DNA of 64,000 bases, taken from positions 1 to 64,000 of the forward strand of contig NZ_WNKW01000004.1 in NCBI RefSeq assembly GCF_009720775.1, written 5' to 3'. A model generated the notes under the pieces. It had not been told where the DNA came from. It did no database searches and worked only from the letters and a program-made list of their open reading frames with translations. A program made the position numbers and the translations under genes. The stretch comes from Pseudoduganella danionis (GTDB lineage: Bacteria; Pseudomonadota; Gammaproteobacteria; Burkholderiales; Burkholderiaceae_D). Each line of letters opens with the position of its first letter. Within the stretch, counting starts at the first letter, position 1. Positions 36,595 through 45,722 of this stretch are shown piece after piece.

Positions 36595-37530
36595 ATGAGC
36601 GACTATCCAGACCCACGGCTGGGCTGGATAGACGGCTATCTGGCGCAGCTACGCTCGCAGCGCCAGCTTTCCCCCCACACCGTCAGTGCCTACGGGCGCG
36701 ACCTGCACGAACTGGCCAGCCTCACGCCGGGGCAGGACTGGCCCGCCATTGAACACACACAGATCCGCCGGCTCGCTGCCACCCTGCACGCACGCGGGCT
36801 CGATCCGCGCTCGATCGCCCGCAAACTGTCGAGCTGGCGCGGCTTTTTCGACTGGCTGGGCGAACAGCAACAAGTCTCCAGCAATCCGGTACACAACGTG
36901 CGCCCGCCAAAACGCGCCAAGACCCTGCCGCGCGCGCTGTCCGTCGACGATGCCGTGGCCCTCGTCAGCGGCGCCGCAGTGCACGCCGGCACCAGCCCCG
37001 AACCGGCCCAGTTGTGCAACCGCGCCATGTTCGAACTGCTGTACTCAAGCGGCTTGCGGGTATCCGAACTGACGGCGCTCGACCTGCAGGCCAGCCCGGG
37101 CGCCAAAGGCTGGCTACTGCCCGACAGCGGCGAAGTCATCGTCACCGGCAAGGGCAACAAGCAGCGCGTGGTGCCCGTCGGGCAGGCCGCGCTGGACGCG
37201 CTGCACGCCTGGCTGGCCGTGCGCCCGGCTCCCAGCGATGGCAGCAATGCCCTGTTCCTCAGCACGCGAGGCAGCCGCATCAGCCCGCGCGTGCTGCAGC
37301 AGCGCCTGCAGGCACAGGGACTGGCGCAGGGCCTGCCCGTGCATGTGCACCCGCACATGCTGCGCCACTCGTTCGCCTCCCATGTGCTGCAATCCTCGGG
37401 CGATCTGCGTGCCGTGCAGGAAATGCTCGGTCATACCAGCATCAGCTCGACACAGGTCTACACGGCCCTCGATTTCCAGCATCTGGCAGCCGTCTACGAT
37501 CAGGCCCATCCGCGCGCCAAAGTAAAGTAG
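36595..37530 (+). CDS. xerC: Site-specific tyrosine recombinase XerC
   Basis: With XerD, resolves chromosome dimers at the dif site during division. The 311-aa protein has the N-terminal SAM-like core-binding domain (about 8-100) and the catalytic domain with Arg in SSGLRVSEL, Lys in GKGNKQR, HMLRHSFASH (His-X2-Arg), His in LGHTSISSTQVYT and the Tyr nucleophile in that last motif. The ATG at 36595 follows the DUF484 stop closely, so both are probably one transcript. Length and motifs are normal for XerC rather than phage integrases. Confidence 0.96.
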   Translation: MSDYPDPRLGWIDGYLAQLRSQRQLSPHTVSAYGRDLHELASLTPGQDWPAIEHTQIRRLAATLHARGLDPRSIARKLSSWRGFFDWLGEQQQVSSNPVHNVRPPKRAKTLPRALSVDDAVALVSGAAVHAGTSPEPAQLCNRAMFELLYSSGLRVSELTALDLQASPGAKGWLLPDSGEVIVTGKGNKQRVVPVGQAALDALHAWLAVRPAPSDGSNALFLSTRGSRISPRVLQQRLQAQGLAQGLPVHVHPHMLRHSFASHVLQSSGDLRAVQEMLGHTSISSTQVYTALDFQHLAAVYDQAHPRAKVK

Positions 37531-37570
37531 CCGCAACTGGCAGCGCCCTGCGCTGGCTCAATCGTGCGGT

Positions 37571-37600
37571 TTGCTCGCTTCGGCAGAATTCCGGCATAAT
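37571..37600 (+). promoter_or_regulatory. Possible promoter of the COG0523 GTPase gene
   Basis: TTGCTC (37571-37576), an 18-base spacer and CATAAT (37595-37600) form a reasonable sigma-70 promoter 66 bases before the ATG. I looked for a Zur-type palindrome around it and saw none. Confidence 0.4.
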
Positions 37601-37665
37601 CAGGCGCTTGCATTTTCGCACTTCACCCCCATCTAGCTTCCCCCTAGACCAGACTGGTACGCACC

Positions 37666-38736
37666 ATGGCACTGATACCCACCACCATCCTCACCGGCTT
37701 CCTCGGCGCCGGCAAAACCACCCTGCTCAACCGCATCCTGCAGGAGCAGCATGGCATGCGCATCGCCGTGATCGAAAACGAGTTTGGTCAGGAAAATATC
37801 GACAATGAAATTCTGGTGCAGGACAGCAGCGAACAGATCATCGAAATGAATAACGGCTGCATCTGCTGCACCGTGCGCGGCGATCTGATCGTGGCTCTCA
37901 GCAAGCTGGCCCAGCAGCGCGAAGCCGGTACCCTGCAGTTCGATCGCGTCGTCATCGAAACCACCGGCCTGGCCAATCCGGGCCCGGTCGCCCAGACCTT
38001 CTTCGTCGACGAAGAAGTGGGCACTTACTACATGCTCGATGCCGTGGTCACGGTGGTGGATGCCCGTCATGCCATGGATCAACTCGACCAGCATGAAGAA
38101 GCCCAGCGCCAGGTGGGCTTTGCCGACAAGCTGCTGCTGTCCAAGACTGATCTGGTGACGCCCGAGCAACTGGCCACCCTGACGGAACGCCTGAAACGCA
38201 TCAATCCGCGTGCTGCCATCAGCACCAGCGACTTCGGCCGCGCGCCGCTGTCGGAAGTGCTGGACCTGAAAGGCTTCATGCTCAACGACAAGCTGGAACT
38301 CGATCCGGACTTCCTGCGCACCGAACAGACCCATGAAGAAGGCCATGTGCACGACGAGCACTGCGGCCACCACCACCACGAGCACGAACACTGCGATCAC
38401 CACGAGCATGGGCATAACCACCACCATGCCCACCACAGCGACGATATCGCCGCGTTTGTGTTCAAAAGCAACCGTCCGTTCGATCCCGCCAAGCTCGACG
38501 ATTTCCTCGGCGGGCTGGTGAATGCCTACGGTCCGCGCATGCTGCGCTACAAAGGCGTATTGTGGATGCGTGAGGCCGACCGCAAGGTGGTATTCCAGGG
38601 CGTGCATCAAATCATGGGCAGTGATCTCGGTGCCAAATGGGGAGAAAACGACGTTCGTGGCAGCAAAATGGTATTTATCGGTAAAAATCTGCCGAAAGAC
38701 ATCTTTATTAGCGGTTTAGAACAATGTCTGGTATAA
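37666..38736 (+). CDS. COG0523 (CobW/YjiA-like) GTP-binding metallochaperone
   Basis: G3E-family GTPase of 356 aa. The P-loop GFLGAGKTT (residues 11-19) is followed by IENEFGQENIDNEIL, the metal-binding GCICC (64-68, CXCC) and the SKTDLV base-recognition motif. A histidine-rich stretch (about 222-256, with many His-His and Glu/Asp-His pairs) is a typical metal-binding loop, and a CobW C-terminal domain ends the protein. Members help insert or buffer zinc or other metals; the metal here is inferred from the neighbour dksA, a zinc-finger-less form. Start ATG 37666; dksA follows 90 bases downstream. Confidence 0.93.
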   Translation: MALIPTTILTGFLGAGKTTLLNRILQEQHGMRIAVIENEFGQENIDNEILVQDSSEQIIEMNNGCICCTVRGDLIVALSKLAQQREAGTLQFDRVVIETTGLANPGPVAQTFFVDEEVGTYYMLDAVVTVVDARHAMDQLDQHEEAQRQVGFADKLLLSKTDLVTPEQLATLTERLKRINPRAAISTSDFGRAPLSEVLDLKGFMLNDKLELDPDFLRTEQTHEEGHVHDEHCGHHHHEHEHCDHHEHGHNHHHAHHSDDIAAFVFKSNRPFDPAKLDDFLGGLVNAYGPRMLRYKGVLWMREADRKVVFQGVHQIMGSDLGAKWGENDVRGSKMVFIGKNLPKDIFISGLEQCLV

Positions 38737-38825
38737 ACTATCGGGGTTTTGTGGGGATGGCTAAAAAGCCACAAAATTCGGGCTGATTAAATGTAAACTC
38801 TGTCGTATCGAAGGTAAGCGAAGTT

Positions 38826-39275
38826 ATGACCAAAACTAATAAATCGACCCCCGCCGCCGAAGCCGAACGCATCCTGACTGAAGAAGAAATTCTGAAGATG
38901 GATGAAAAGGATTATATGAATCCGGCACAAATGGCCTTTTTCAAAGCCAAGCTGCAAGCGCTGGAAAAAGAGCTGCTGAAGAACGCTGGCGAAACCACCG
39001 AACACCTGCGCGAAACCGTGCTGGTGCCGGATCCGGCCGACCGTGCGACCATCGAAGAAGAGCATGCGCTGGAATTGCGTACGCGCGACCGCGAACGCAA
39101 ACTGCTGAAAAAAGTCCAGCAATCCATCGTAGCCATTGATGGCGGCGACTATGGCTGGTGCGAAGAAACCGGCGAACCGATCGGCATTCCACGCCTGATC
39201 GCCCGTCCGACGGCCACGCTGTCGCTGGAAGCCCAGCAACGCCGCGAACTGAAACAGAAGCTGTACGGCGATTAA
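38826..39275 (+). CDS. dksA: RNA polymerase-binding regulator DksA, zinc finger degenerate
   Basis: Binds the secondary channel of RNA polymerase and, with ppGpp, resets transcription. The 149-aa protein has the coiled-coil with the tip PDPADRAT (Asp69 and Asp72, the catalytic acidic pair) and ELRTRDRERKLLKK. In the C-terminal globular domain the four zinc cysteines are reduced to Cys112, Thr115, Ser133 and Ala136. The fold residues around them (EPIGIPRLIARPTATL) are kept. It should therefore work without zinc. This form is, from memory, usual in Burkholderiales, so it need not be a second DksA. It stands behind a COG0523 gene and ends in a strong terminator. Confidence 0.93.
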   Translation: MTKTNKSTPAAEAERILTEEEILKMDEKDYMNPAQMAFFKAKLQALEKELLKNAGETTEHLRETVLVPDPADRATIEEEHALELRTRDRERKLLKKVQQSIVAIDGGDYGWCEETGEPIGIPRLIARPTATLSLEAQQRRELKQKLYGD

Positions 39276-39289
39276 GGCCGCGCTTCCCG

Positions 39290-39319
39290 AAAAAAGCACG
39301 CAGCCGCGTGCTTTTTTTT
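39290..39319 (+). terminator. Intrinsic terminator of dksA
   Basis: GCACGC (39296-39301), loop AGCC, GCGTGC (39306-39311), then eight T (39312-39319); six A before the stem extend the pairing. It works in the plus direction and would separate dksA from the gene at 39342. Confidence 0.9.
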
Positions 39320-39341
39320 ACTCTGCGTCACGAGGATCACT

Positions 39342-40448
39342 GTGGGACTGTTTTCCCGTTTCGGCAAGAACTCCAACCCGCCCGCCGCCGGCGAAGGCAG
39401 CGCCACGCCCCTGACGGCGGAACAGCAGCAGCAACGCCAGCGCGAACTGGCACGCGAAGCCGCGCGCAAGATCGACGAAATCGAAGCGGCCATGGCGGCC
39501 GACCTCTTCCCATCGGCGACACCAGCGGCTCCGGTTTCTGCCCCGGCATCGGCCCAGCCCGCCGCGCCGGCAGCGGAAGAAGACCTGCCGCACGCGGCCG
39601 CAGCGCCGGAAACAGCCGCCGTGGTCGACGAAGTGGCCATCCTGTATGCCCAGGGCCAGCTCGAGCTGGCCGCCGAACTCTTGCGCAACAACCTGCAAGG
39701 CAGCGCCGGGCGCGATTTCTGGTGGCTGCTATTCGACCTGTATCAGCTGGACGGCCAGCGCGATGCTTTCGACGCGCTCTCGCTCGACTATGCGCGCCGC
39801 TTCGAAACGTCGCCACCCGGCTGGACCGGCGCAGCGCCGGCGGCCCAGCCCTTGCCGCGCCTGACACTGGGCAGCCAGCACATCGCCAGCGCCGAAGAAC
39901 AGGCCAGCCTGCTGGCCACGCTGCGCGCCAGCCCGCCCGAACTGCGCCTGAGCGGCGCCGAAGCACTGCTGGCACCGCTGCGCAGCAATCTGGCAGCCGA
40001 CACGGAAACCCCGTGGCTGCTAGTGCTGGAACTGCTGCAAAGGCTGGGGCGGGAAGAGGAATTCGACCAGCTCGCGCTCGACTATTGCATCACTTTCGAA
40101 GTTTCACCGCCAGCCTTCCGGCCCGTGCCAACCAAGCCGGCAACCGGCGCGGGCACGGCTGTCTCTACGGCAAGCAGCGATAGCTTCGAACTGCCGGCCG
40201 CCATGCACGCCCCGCTGGCAGGGCTGCAAAGCCGCATCATCGTCTACGCGGCGCAACACCCGCGCCTGATCTTCGATGCTAGCCGTTTGCAAACGCTGGA
40301 TTACCTGTGCGCCCAGCAACTGCTAGCCTGTCTGGGCAATCTGTCCTGTACCAGCATCGAGTTCCGCAACGTCAACCATCTGGTGGCGGCCCTGCTGCAT
40401 CTGCTCGGCTTTGCTACGCTGGCGCGCATCGTGCCGCGGCAATACTGA
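39342..40448 (+). CDS. Unknown protein with low-complexity N-terminus and STAS-like C-terminus
   Basis: A 368-aa protein from GTG 39342, with GAGG 6 bases upstream. Residues 1-85 are low complexity (Ala, Pro, Gln, Glu). Residues about 90-300 contain two related helical blocks, [64 protein letters not shown] and the copy near [51 protein letters not shown]. They are an internal duplication of a TPR-like unit. The last 80 residues ([38 protein letters not shown]) resemble a STAS domain. Function unknown; the layout suggests a protein-interaction adaptor. It lies just upstream of hslVU, 68 bases away. Confidence 0.8.
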   Translation: MGLFSRFGKNSNPPAAGEGSATPLTAEQQQQRQRELAREAARKIDEIEAAMAADLFPSATPAAPVSAPASAQPAAPAAEEDLPHAAAAPETAAVVDEVAILYAQGQLELAAELLRNNLQGSAGRDFWWLLFDLYQLDGQRDAFDALSLDYARRFETSPPGWTGAAPAAQPLPRLTLGSQHIASAEEQASLLATLRASPPELRLSGAEALLAPLRSNLAADTETPWLLVLELLQRLGREEEFDQLALDYCITFEVSPPAFRPVPTKPATGAGTAVSTASSDSFELPAAMHAPLAGLQSRIIVYAAQHPRLIFDASRLQTLDYLCAQQLLACLGNLSCTSIEFRNVNHLVAALLHLLGFATLARIVPRQY

Positions 40449-40516
40449 AGCTTGCAATCGGCGTTTCCTGCCCCATATTGAACACTACGGCAGTTCGCTT
40501 ATTCTTAGAGGTCACT

Positions 40517-41059
40517 ATGGAACAATTTCACGGCACCACCATCCTGTGCGTGCGACGCGGCAACGATGTCGCGCTGGGCGGTGATGGTCAGGTAACGCTG
40601 GGCAACATCGTCATGAAGGGCACGGCCCGCAAAGTCCGCAAAGTCTACGGCGGCAAGGTGCTGGTCGGCTTCGCCGGCGGCACGGCCGACGCCTTTACGC
40701 TGCTGGACCGCTTTGAAGGCAAGCTGGACAAGCATCAGGGCAATCTGCTGCGCGCCTCCGTGGAACTGGCCAAGGACTGGCGTACCGACCGCGTGCTGCG
40801 CCGGCTGGAAGCCATGCTGCTGGTGGCCGATGCCAGCTCGACGCTGGTGATCACCGGCAATGGCGATGTGCTGGAACCGGAAGGCGGCGTAGGCGCCATC
40901 GGCTCGGGCGGCACCTATGCCCAGTCGGCTGCCAAGGCGCTGGTGGAAAACACGCAACTAAGTCCCGCCGAAATCGTCAAAAAGTCGCTGACCATCGCCG
41001 GCGAACTATGCATCTACACCAATCTGAACCACATCATCGAAACACTGGATCCAGCATGA
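40517..41059 (+). CDS. hslV: ATP-dependent protease subunit HslV
   Basis: Threonine protease of the bacterial proteasome-like HslUV complex. The 180-aa product starts [16 protein letters not shown]. By comparison with the E. coli enzyme, which begins at its threonines, residues 1-6 are a short propeptide and Thr7 is the catalytic N-terminus. The core contains [35 protein letters not shown]. The ATG at 40517 is used; longer in-frame beginnings would cut into the preceding gene. The stop overlaps the start of hslU (ATGA). Confidence 0.97.
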   Translation: MEQFHGTTILCVRRGNDVALGGDGQVTLGNIVMKGTARKVRKVYGGKVLVGFAGGTADAFTLLDRFEGKLDKHQGNLLRASVELAKDWRTDRVLRRLEAMLLVADASSTLVITGNGDVLEPEGGVGAIGSGGTYAQSAAKALVENTQLSPAEIVKKSLTIAGELCIYTNLNHIIETLDPA

Positions 41060-42390
41060 ACATGACTCCGCAAGAAATCGTCGGCGAACTCGACAAGCAT
41101 GTGGTCGGTCAGGCCAAGGCCAAGAAGGCCGTCGCCATCGCCCTGCGCAACCGCTGGCGCCGGCAACAGGTGGCCGAGCCGCTGCGCCACGAAATCACGC
41201 CCAAGAACATCCTCATGATAGGCCCGACCGGCGTGGGTAAAACGGAAATTGCACGCCGCCTGGCCAAGCTGGCCGACGCGCCCTTCATCAAGATCGAAGC
41301 CACCAAGTTCACCGAGGTCGGCTACGTGGGCCGCGATGTGGATACCATCATCCGCGACCTGATCGATATCGGCGTCAAACAGACGCGCTCGGCGGAAATG
41401 GCCAAGGTGCGCGCGCGCGCCGAAGATGCGGCGGAAGACCGCATCCTCGACATCCTGCTGCCGCCGGCACGCGACTTCGGCTTCAATGCGGCCAGCGAAG
41501 CGCCGAAAGAAGGCGACAGCACGCGCCAGACCTTCCGCAAGCGTTTGCGTCAGGGCGAGCTCGACGATAAAGAAATCGAAATCGAACTGGCCGAACCGGG
41601 TGCGCAGATGGAAATCATGGCGCCACCGGGCATGGAAGAAATGACGGAGCAGATCAAGAGTATGTTCTCGGGCATGGGCAATGCGCGCAAAAAAGCCCGC
41701 AAGGTGAAAATCCGCGAAGCCATGAAAGTGCTGGTGGATGAAGAAGCCGCCAAACTGGTCAACGACGAGGAAATGAAGCAGAAGGCCATCCAGAACGTCG
41801 AACAGAACGGCATCGTCTTCCTCGACGAGATCGACAAGATCGCGTCGCGTTCGGAAGTGGGCGGCGCCGACGTGTCGCGCGCCGGCGTTCAGCGCGACCT
41901 GCTGCCGCTGGTGGAAGGCACCACCGTCAACACCAAGTACGGCATGATACGCACCGACCACATTCTGTTCATCGCGTCCGGCGCCTTTCATCTGGCCAAG
42001 CCGTCCGACCTGATCCCCGAACTGCAGGGCCGCTTCCCGATCCGGGTGGAACTGGAGTCGCTGTCGATTGCCGATTTCGAACGCATCCTGACCAGCACCG
42101 ATGCCTGCCTGACGCGTCAGTATGCGGCCCTGCTGGCGACGGAAGAAGTTCAGGTGGAATTCGCGCCGGACGGCATTACCCGTCTGGCCGAAATTGCCCA
42201 CTCAGTCAACGAGCGCACGGAAAACATCGGCGCGCGCCGGCTCTACACGGTGATGGAAAAACTGCTGGAAGAGCTGTCCTTCAGCGCCAGCGAAACCAGC
42301 GGCAGCACCATCACCATCGACGCGGCGTATGTGAATGCCCGCCTCGATGCGCTGGCCGTCAACGAAGACCTGTCGCGCTACGTGCTGTAA
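41056..42390 (+). CDS. hslU: ATP-dependent protease ATPase subunit HslU
   Basis: AAA+ unfoldase that feeds proteins to HslV. The 444-aa protein has the N-terminal [33 protein letters not shown], Walker [16 protein letters not shown], the intermediate domain (about 110-230, with [30 protein letters not shown]), Walker [13 protein letters not shown] and sensor regions. It ends DLSRYVL, the C-terminal tail that docks in HslV. The ATG at 41056 overlaps the hslV stop; the frame is open upstream but only inside hslV. Confidence 0.98.
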   Translation: MNMTPQEIVGELDKHVVGQAKAKKAVAIALRNRWRRQQVAEPLRHEITPKNILMIGPTGVGKTEIARRLAKLADAPFIKIEATKFTEVGYVGRDVDTIIRDLIDIGVKQTRSAEMAKVRARAEDAAEDRILDILLPPARDFGFNAASEAPKEGDSTRQTFRKRLRQGELDDKEIEIELAEPGAQMEIMAPPGMEEMTEQIKSMFSGMGNARKKARKVKIREAMKVLVDEEAAKLVNDEEMKQKAIQNVEQNGIVFLDEIDKIASRSEVGGADVSRAGVQRDLLPLVEGTTVNTKYGMIRTDHILFIASGAFHLAKPSDLIPELQGRFPIRVELESLSIADFERILTSTDACLTRQYAALLATEEVQVEFAPDGITRLAEIAHSVNERTENIGARRLYTVMEKLLEELSFSASETSGSTITIDAAYVNARLDALAVNEDLSRYVL

Positions 42391-42405
42391 GCTTGGGGGG
42401 CAGAC

Positions 42406-42615
42406 ATGGCCAACAAGGCACTGGCAACACGGCAGAAAATGCGCATACGGGTGGAACCGTCGCAGCAGCCGCCACGTAACCCCGTGGCGCTGGCTGCCAA
42501 GGCCCGCTCGGGCGGTGCCGGCCCCCATGCCAAACCCCACGCCAACGAACGCCAGGCCGCCAAGCGCCTGCTGGCACGGCTGACCCAGAAGCTCGATCCC
42601 GATCCGGACGCCTGA
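42406..42615 (+). CDS. Small basic protein of unknown function
   Basis: A 69-aa Arg/Lys/Pro-rich protein with no recognisable domain. The ATG at 42406 has a GGGGGG run 5 bases upstream and lies only 15 bases after hslU, so it may be the last gene of that operon. The composition (KALATRQKMRIRVEPSQQPPRNP, KPHANERQAAKRLLARLTQK) suggests a nucleic-acid- or ribosome-associated small protein, but that is a guess. It could also be a chance frame in G+C-rich DNA. Confidence 0.5.
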   Translation: MANKALATRQKMRIRVEPSQQPPRNPVALAAKARSGGAGPHAKPHANERQAAKRLLARLTQKLDPDPDA

Positions 42616-42717
42616 GAGCTTGCACGGCAATGCTCCGGCAAAGTCCTTCCTTACGGAACTGTCCGCTGCTGCCGGTAGCGTGATACGATACCTTTTGTTC
42701 TTTTCACAAGGGTCTTC

Positions 42718-43476
42718 ATGAGCTCACCGGAAATCATCCTGCAAGTGCTGCGCAGCCATCTGCGCGCGGCCAATGTCACCTACAAGATGCTGGCCGAGCG
42801 CATCGATATGAGCGAATCTAGCGTCAAACGCATGTTCGGCCAGGCCGATATGCCGCTATCGCGGCTGGCGCAGATCTGCAAGGCAGCCGGGGTGGCCATG
42901 GAAGACGTGCTACGCGCCGCCGCCGACGCCACGCCGCAGGCCGACACGCTCACGCTGACGCAGGAAAAATCACTGCTGGCCCAGCCCCATCTGCTGCTGA
43001 TGGCGATCTGCTGCCTGGGTCACTGGACGCTGGAACAGGTGCTGGAAACCTATAACTTGACGGAACCCGAATGCATCTTGCTGCTGGCTGAACTGGACCG
43101 GCTAGGCTTGATTGAACTAAAACCGTTGAACCGCTACCGCCTGCGCGTCTCCAACGCGTTCCGCTGGCTGCCGGACGGCCCTGTGCAACAATTCTTCCGC
43201 GCCCACGTGGTGGACGACTATTTTGCGGGCAGCTTCAACGGCGCCGGCGAAACCCTGCTGTGCCTGCCCGCGCGGCTGTCGCTGCCCAGCGCGCAGGAAC
43301 TGGTGGGCCGCATCCAGCAACTGGCGGGAGAACTTGCACGGCTACACCAGAGCGACCGCCGGCTCGCCGCGCAGGAACGCGACGGCTTCACGCTGCTGAT
43401 CGGCTTCCGCTCGTGGGAGTTTTCCGCCTTTACGGCGCTACGCCGCAGCCCCGCTGCGGCGCCCGCTACCAGATAG
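42718..43476 (+). CDS. Helix-turn-helix (XRE-like) transcriptional regulator
   Basis: A 252-aa protein with an N-terminal XRE-type helix-turn-helix (about 5-65, VTYKMLAERIDMSESSVKRMFGQADMPLSRLAQICKAAGVAMEDVL). A longer C-terminal domain begins with a winged-helix-like part (LTLTQEKSLLAQPHLLLMAICCLGHWTLEQVLETYNLTEPECILLLAELDRLGLIELKP). The rest (from about 145) is not a fold I recognise and may bind a ligand. Start ATG 42718, in good spacing from a purine-rich run. Its last 11 bases overlap the 3' end of the convergent patatin gene. Its targets are unknown. Confidence 0.85.
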   Translation: MSSPEIILQVLRSHLRAANVTYKMLAERIDMSESSVKRMFGQADMPLSRLAQICKAAGVAMEDVLRAAADATPQADTLTLTQEKSLLAQPHLLLMAICCLGHWTLEQVLETYNLTEPECILLLAELDRLGLIELKPLNRYRLRVSNAFRWLPDGPVQQFFRAHVVDDYFAGSFNGAGETLLCLPARLSLPSAQELVGRIQQLAGELARLHQSDRRLAAQERDGFTLLIGFRSWEFSAFTALRRSPAAAPATR

Positions 43477-45715
43477 GACCGAGGAACAGATAGCCGCTGC
43501 TATTGCCGCCCTTGGTAGTGCCGGCACCAAAATACAGCGGACCGAAACGGGTATCCACCGCCACGAAAGCACTCGCGGCTTGATGCAACGCGCCCCAGCG
43601 CAGCGGACTATCCGGGCTGTAGGCGCCGCCCGCCTCCAGCGAAAAGCCCAGCCGCACATCGCCGCCCAGCGCAGCCGGCATGGCCCCCACGCTGCGCGCC
43701 ATCACCAGCCGTCCCAACACGGTCCGGCTGCCCATGACCGAACCCGGGGTCGATCCCGACAGGCGCAGGAAGCCACCCAGCGTATTCGCATTGATGTTGC
43801 CAAGGCTGCGCGACCACTCGGCGTACAGATGGCCGGCCCAGCGATTCATGTGGAAAGCTTGCAGGCCCTGTACCGACTGGCGGGCCAGCACGGGACCTTC
43901 AGTCTTGGCATGCATCAGGCGCTGCCAGTTCAGCGAGAACAGCGTGCCGCGTGTGGGAAAAGCCACTGTATCGAGGCTATCCACATTGAACGACAGCTCC
44001 TGCACCGTGCGCACTTCGCTCAGTTCCGCTGGGTTTTCCGGTATCGACTGGCTCAGCACCTGCTTGAGCCGCCCGACCGAATAGCGCAGATCGCCCCAGC
44101 GTCCAAGCTGGCGTCCCAGCGCCGCCAGCGCCATGCCAGACTTGACACGATAACGGGCCTGACGGAAGCCGCTGTTATCGAACACGTCGCCGCCTGTCGA
44201 GCTATAGCTGAGTTCCGGCGCGATATACCACGGCGACCCTATGCCCAGCGGCTGCCAGAACTGGGTGCCCAGCGCACGCTCCGTGCCCACCCGCGCGACG
44301 GTGCGTAACTCGCCGCCCCAGTCGTTAATCGAGGTCAGCACATGCATGCCTTTGAGCTCGAAGGAATTATTGTCGGCAAAGTCGCTGGTCAGTTCCAAGC
44401 CCACGCGCAAGCGGCTATGCGTCCAGTCAGCCTCGGTCGGTTTGATCAGCACCGTGCGGCCATCGCGATTGTCGCGGATTTCCGTTTCCACGCGCGCCAG
44501 ATCGCCGCGTCCGAACAGGTAGTTGGCGGCCTGCTGCGCCTGTTCGCTGGTGACCTCGGTGCCCACTTTCAGGCCGGACTGCACCAACAGTTCCTGCGGA
44601 TTGATGCGGCCACTGGGTGCTACTTCCACCTTGGTCAGCATCACCGGGTGGTCTATGCCCACCGGTGCCGACAGGCGCTTGATTTCATATGCGGCATACT
44701 GCGCTTCCGGCAGCGCCAGTTGCAGCAGGCGGGCGCTCATGGCGCGCACGGCCGCTTCGCCCGACTTCATGGCGCGATCATGGCGGGCGAAGTCGAGGAA
44801 GCCGATGCCTCCCAGATCGGGCTGCACCAGCACATCGCCGGGGCGCAGCTCCTTGAGCGAACGCTGCACATTCTGTTCAGTCAGGATCTGCAGCATCTGC
44901 TGCGCCACGCTGACTGCGCTGACCAGTTCCTTCTCCTGCGCCAGCGGCGTGCCCACATTGACGGCGATGATGATGTCGGCGCCCATTTCACGTGCCACAT
45001 CGACCGGCAGGTTGCGTACCAGACCGCCATCGACCAGCAGGCGCTGGTTCACCCGCACCGGCGCAAACACGCCCGGCACGGCCAGCGATGCACGCATGGC
45101 CAGAAACAACGGGGTGTCGCTCAGCTCTACCAGCTCGCCAGTCACCAGGTCAGACGCCACGGAACGGAACGGCAACTGCAGCAGATTCACCGGCTTGTCG
45201 CGCGCACCATGAGGCAGCACCCGCGTCAGCGCCAGTTCCAGCGCCTCATTGCCGGCTGCCGCGGGTGGCAGCGAAACCCCATCCATGCGCGCACCGAACT
45301 CGATGCGCGAAGGCAGCAGCAAATCTTCTTCACGGCGGCGGTACACCAGCTCATCGCGCGGCGGCCGGTCGGCCACCACCGCACTCCAGTCGGTGCGCCG
45401 CACCAGCCGCTCCATCTGGTCAAGCGAACTGCCGGCCGCATAAGCGCCGCCCACCACGCTGCCCATACTGGTGCCGACTACGATATCGACCGGCACCCGC
45501 AGCTCCTGTAAAGCACGCAGCACGCCGATATGCGCGAAACCGCGCGCGCCGCCGCCGGACAGCACCAGCGCTACTTTCGGGCGCGGCTTGAGCGCTGCAT
45601 CGGGAGCTACCGAGCTGGCAGCAGGCATATGGTCCTGCGCCACGGCAGGCTTGAGCGGACTGGAAAGCAAAAGGCCGCAGCAGAAAGCTGCGGCCAAAAT
45701 ACGGGAGATCAGCAT
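43466..45715 (-). CDS. Patatin-like phospholipase with POTRA and outer-membrane barrel (PlpD-like, type Vd)
   Basis: A 749-aa secreted lipase anchored in the outer membrane. Order: signal peptide (residues 1-26), patatin domain (about 44-320) with oxyanion loop GGGARG (54-59), nucleophile Ser83 in GTSMG and catalytic Asp in VDGGLVRN, one POTRA-like domain (about 345-425), and a C-terminal 16-strand BamA-type barrel (about 430-749) ending in LGPIW. This is the layout of Pseudomonas PlpD, a phospholipase A1 passed to the surface by its own barrel. The ATG at 45715 is 7 bases after the gspC stop, so it is probably the last gene of the type II secretion operon. A terminator-like hairpin lies in its first codons. 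Its end overlaps the convergent regulator by 11 bases. Confidence 0.92.
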   Translation of the reverse strand: MLISRILAAAFCCGLLLSSPLKPAVAQDHMPAASSVAPDAALKPRPKVALVLSGGGARGFAHIGVLRALQELRVPVDIVVGTSMGSVVGGAYAAGSSLDQMERLVRRTDWSAVVADRPPRDELVYRRREEDLLLPSRIEFGARMDGVSLPPAAAGNEALELALTRVLPHGARDKPVNLLQLPFRSVASDLVTGELVELSDTPLFLAMRASLAVPGVFAPVRVNQRLLVDGGLVRNLPVDVAREMGADIIIAVNVGTPLAQEKELVSAVSVAQQMLQILTEQNVQRSLKELRPGDVLVQPDLGGIGFLDFARHDRAMKSGEAAVRAMSARLLQLALPEAQYAAYEIKRLSAPVGIDHPVMLTKVEVAPSGRINPQELLVQSGLKVGTEVTSEQAQQAANYLFGRGDLARVETEIRDNRDGRTVLIKPTEADWTHSRLRVGLELTSDFADNNSFELKGMHVLTSINDWGGELRTVARVGTERALGTQFWQPLGIGSPWYIAPELSYSSTGGDVFDNSGFRQARYRVKSGMALAALGRQLGRWGDLRYSVGRLKQVLSQSIPENPAELSEVRTVQELSFNVDSLDTVAFPTRGTLFSLNWQRLMHAKTEGPVLARQSVQGLQAFHMNRWAGHLYAEWSRSLGNINANTLGGFLRLSGSTPGSVMGSRTVLGRLVMARSVGAMPAALGGDVRLGFSLEAGGAYSPDSPLRWGALHQAASAFVAVDTRFGPLYFGAGTTKGGNSSGYLFLGPIW
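45669..45695 (-). terminator. Terminator-like hairpin inside the first codons of the patatin gene
   Basis: On the minus strand GGCCGCAGC, loop TTTCT, GCTGCGGCC forms a perfect 9-bp stem (45695-45687 with 45681-45673), followed by TTTTGCTTT. It encodes residues about 8-17 of the signal peptide. The sequence could simply code for a hydrophobic Ala/Cys/Leu signal, or act as an attenuator; see findings. Confidence 0.5.
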
Positions 45716-45722
45716 AGAGGGC

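Noticed and set aside
37531..37665. Zur operator upstream of the COG0523 gene
   Set aside because: No A+T-rich palindrome of the Zur type was seen around the presumed promoter.
38826..39275. dksA as a decayed pseudogene because three zinc cysteines are missing
   Set aside because: Length, coiled-coil tip and surrounding residues are intact, and zinc-independent DksA forms are established, so it should be functional.
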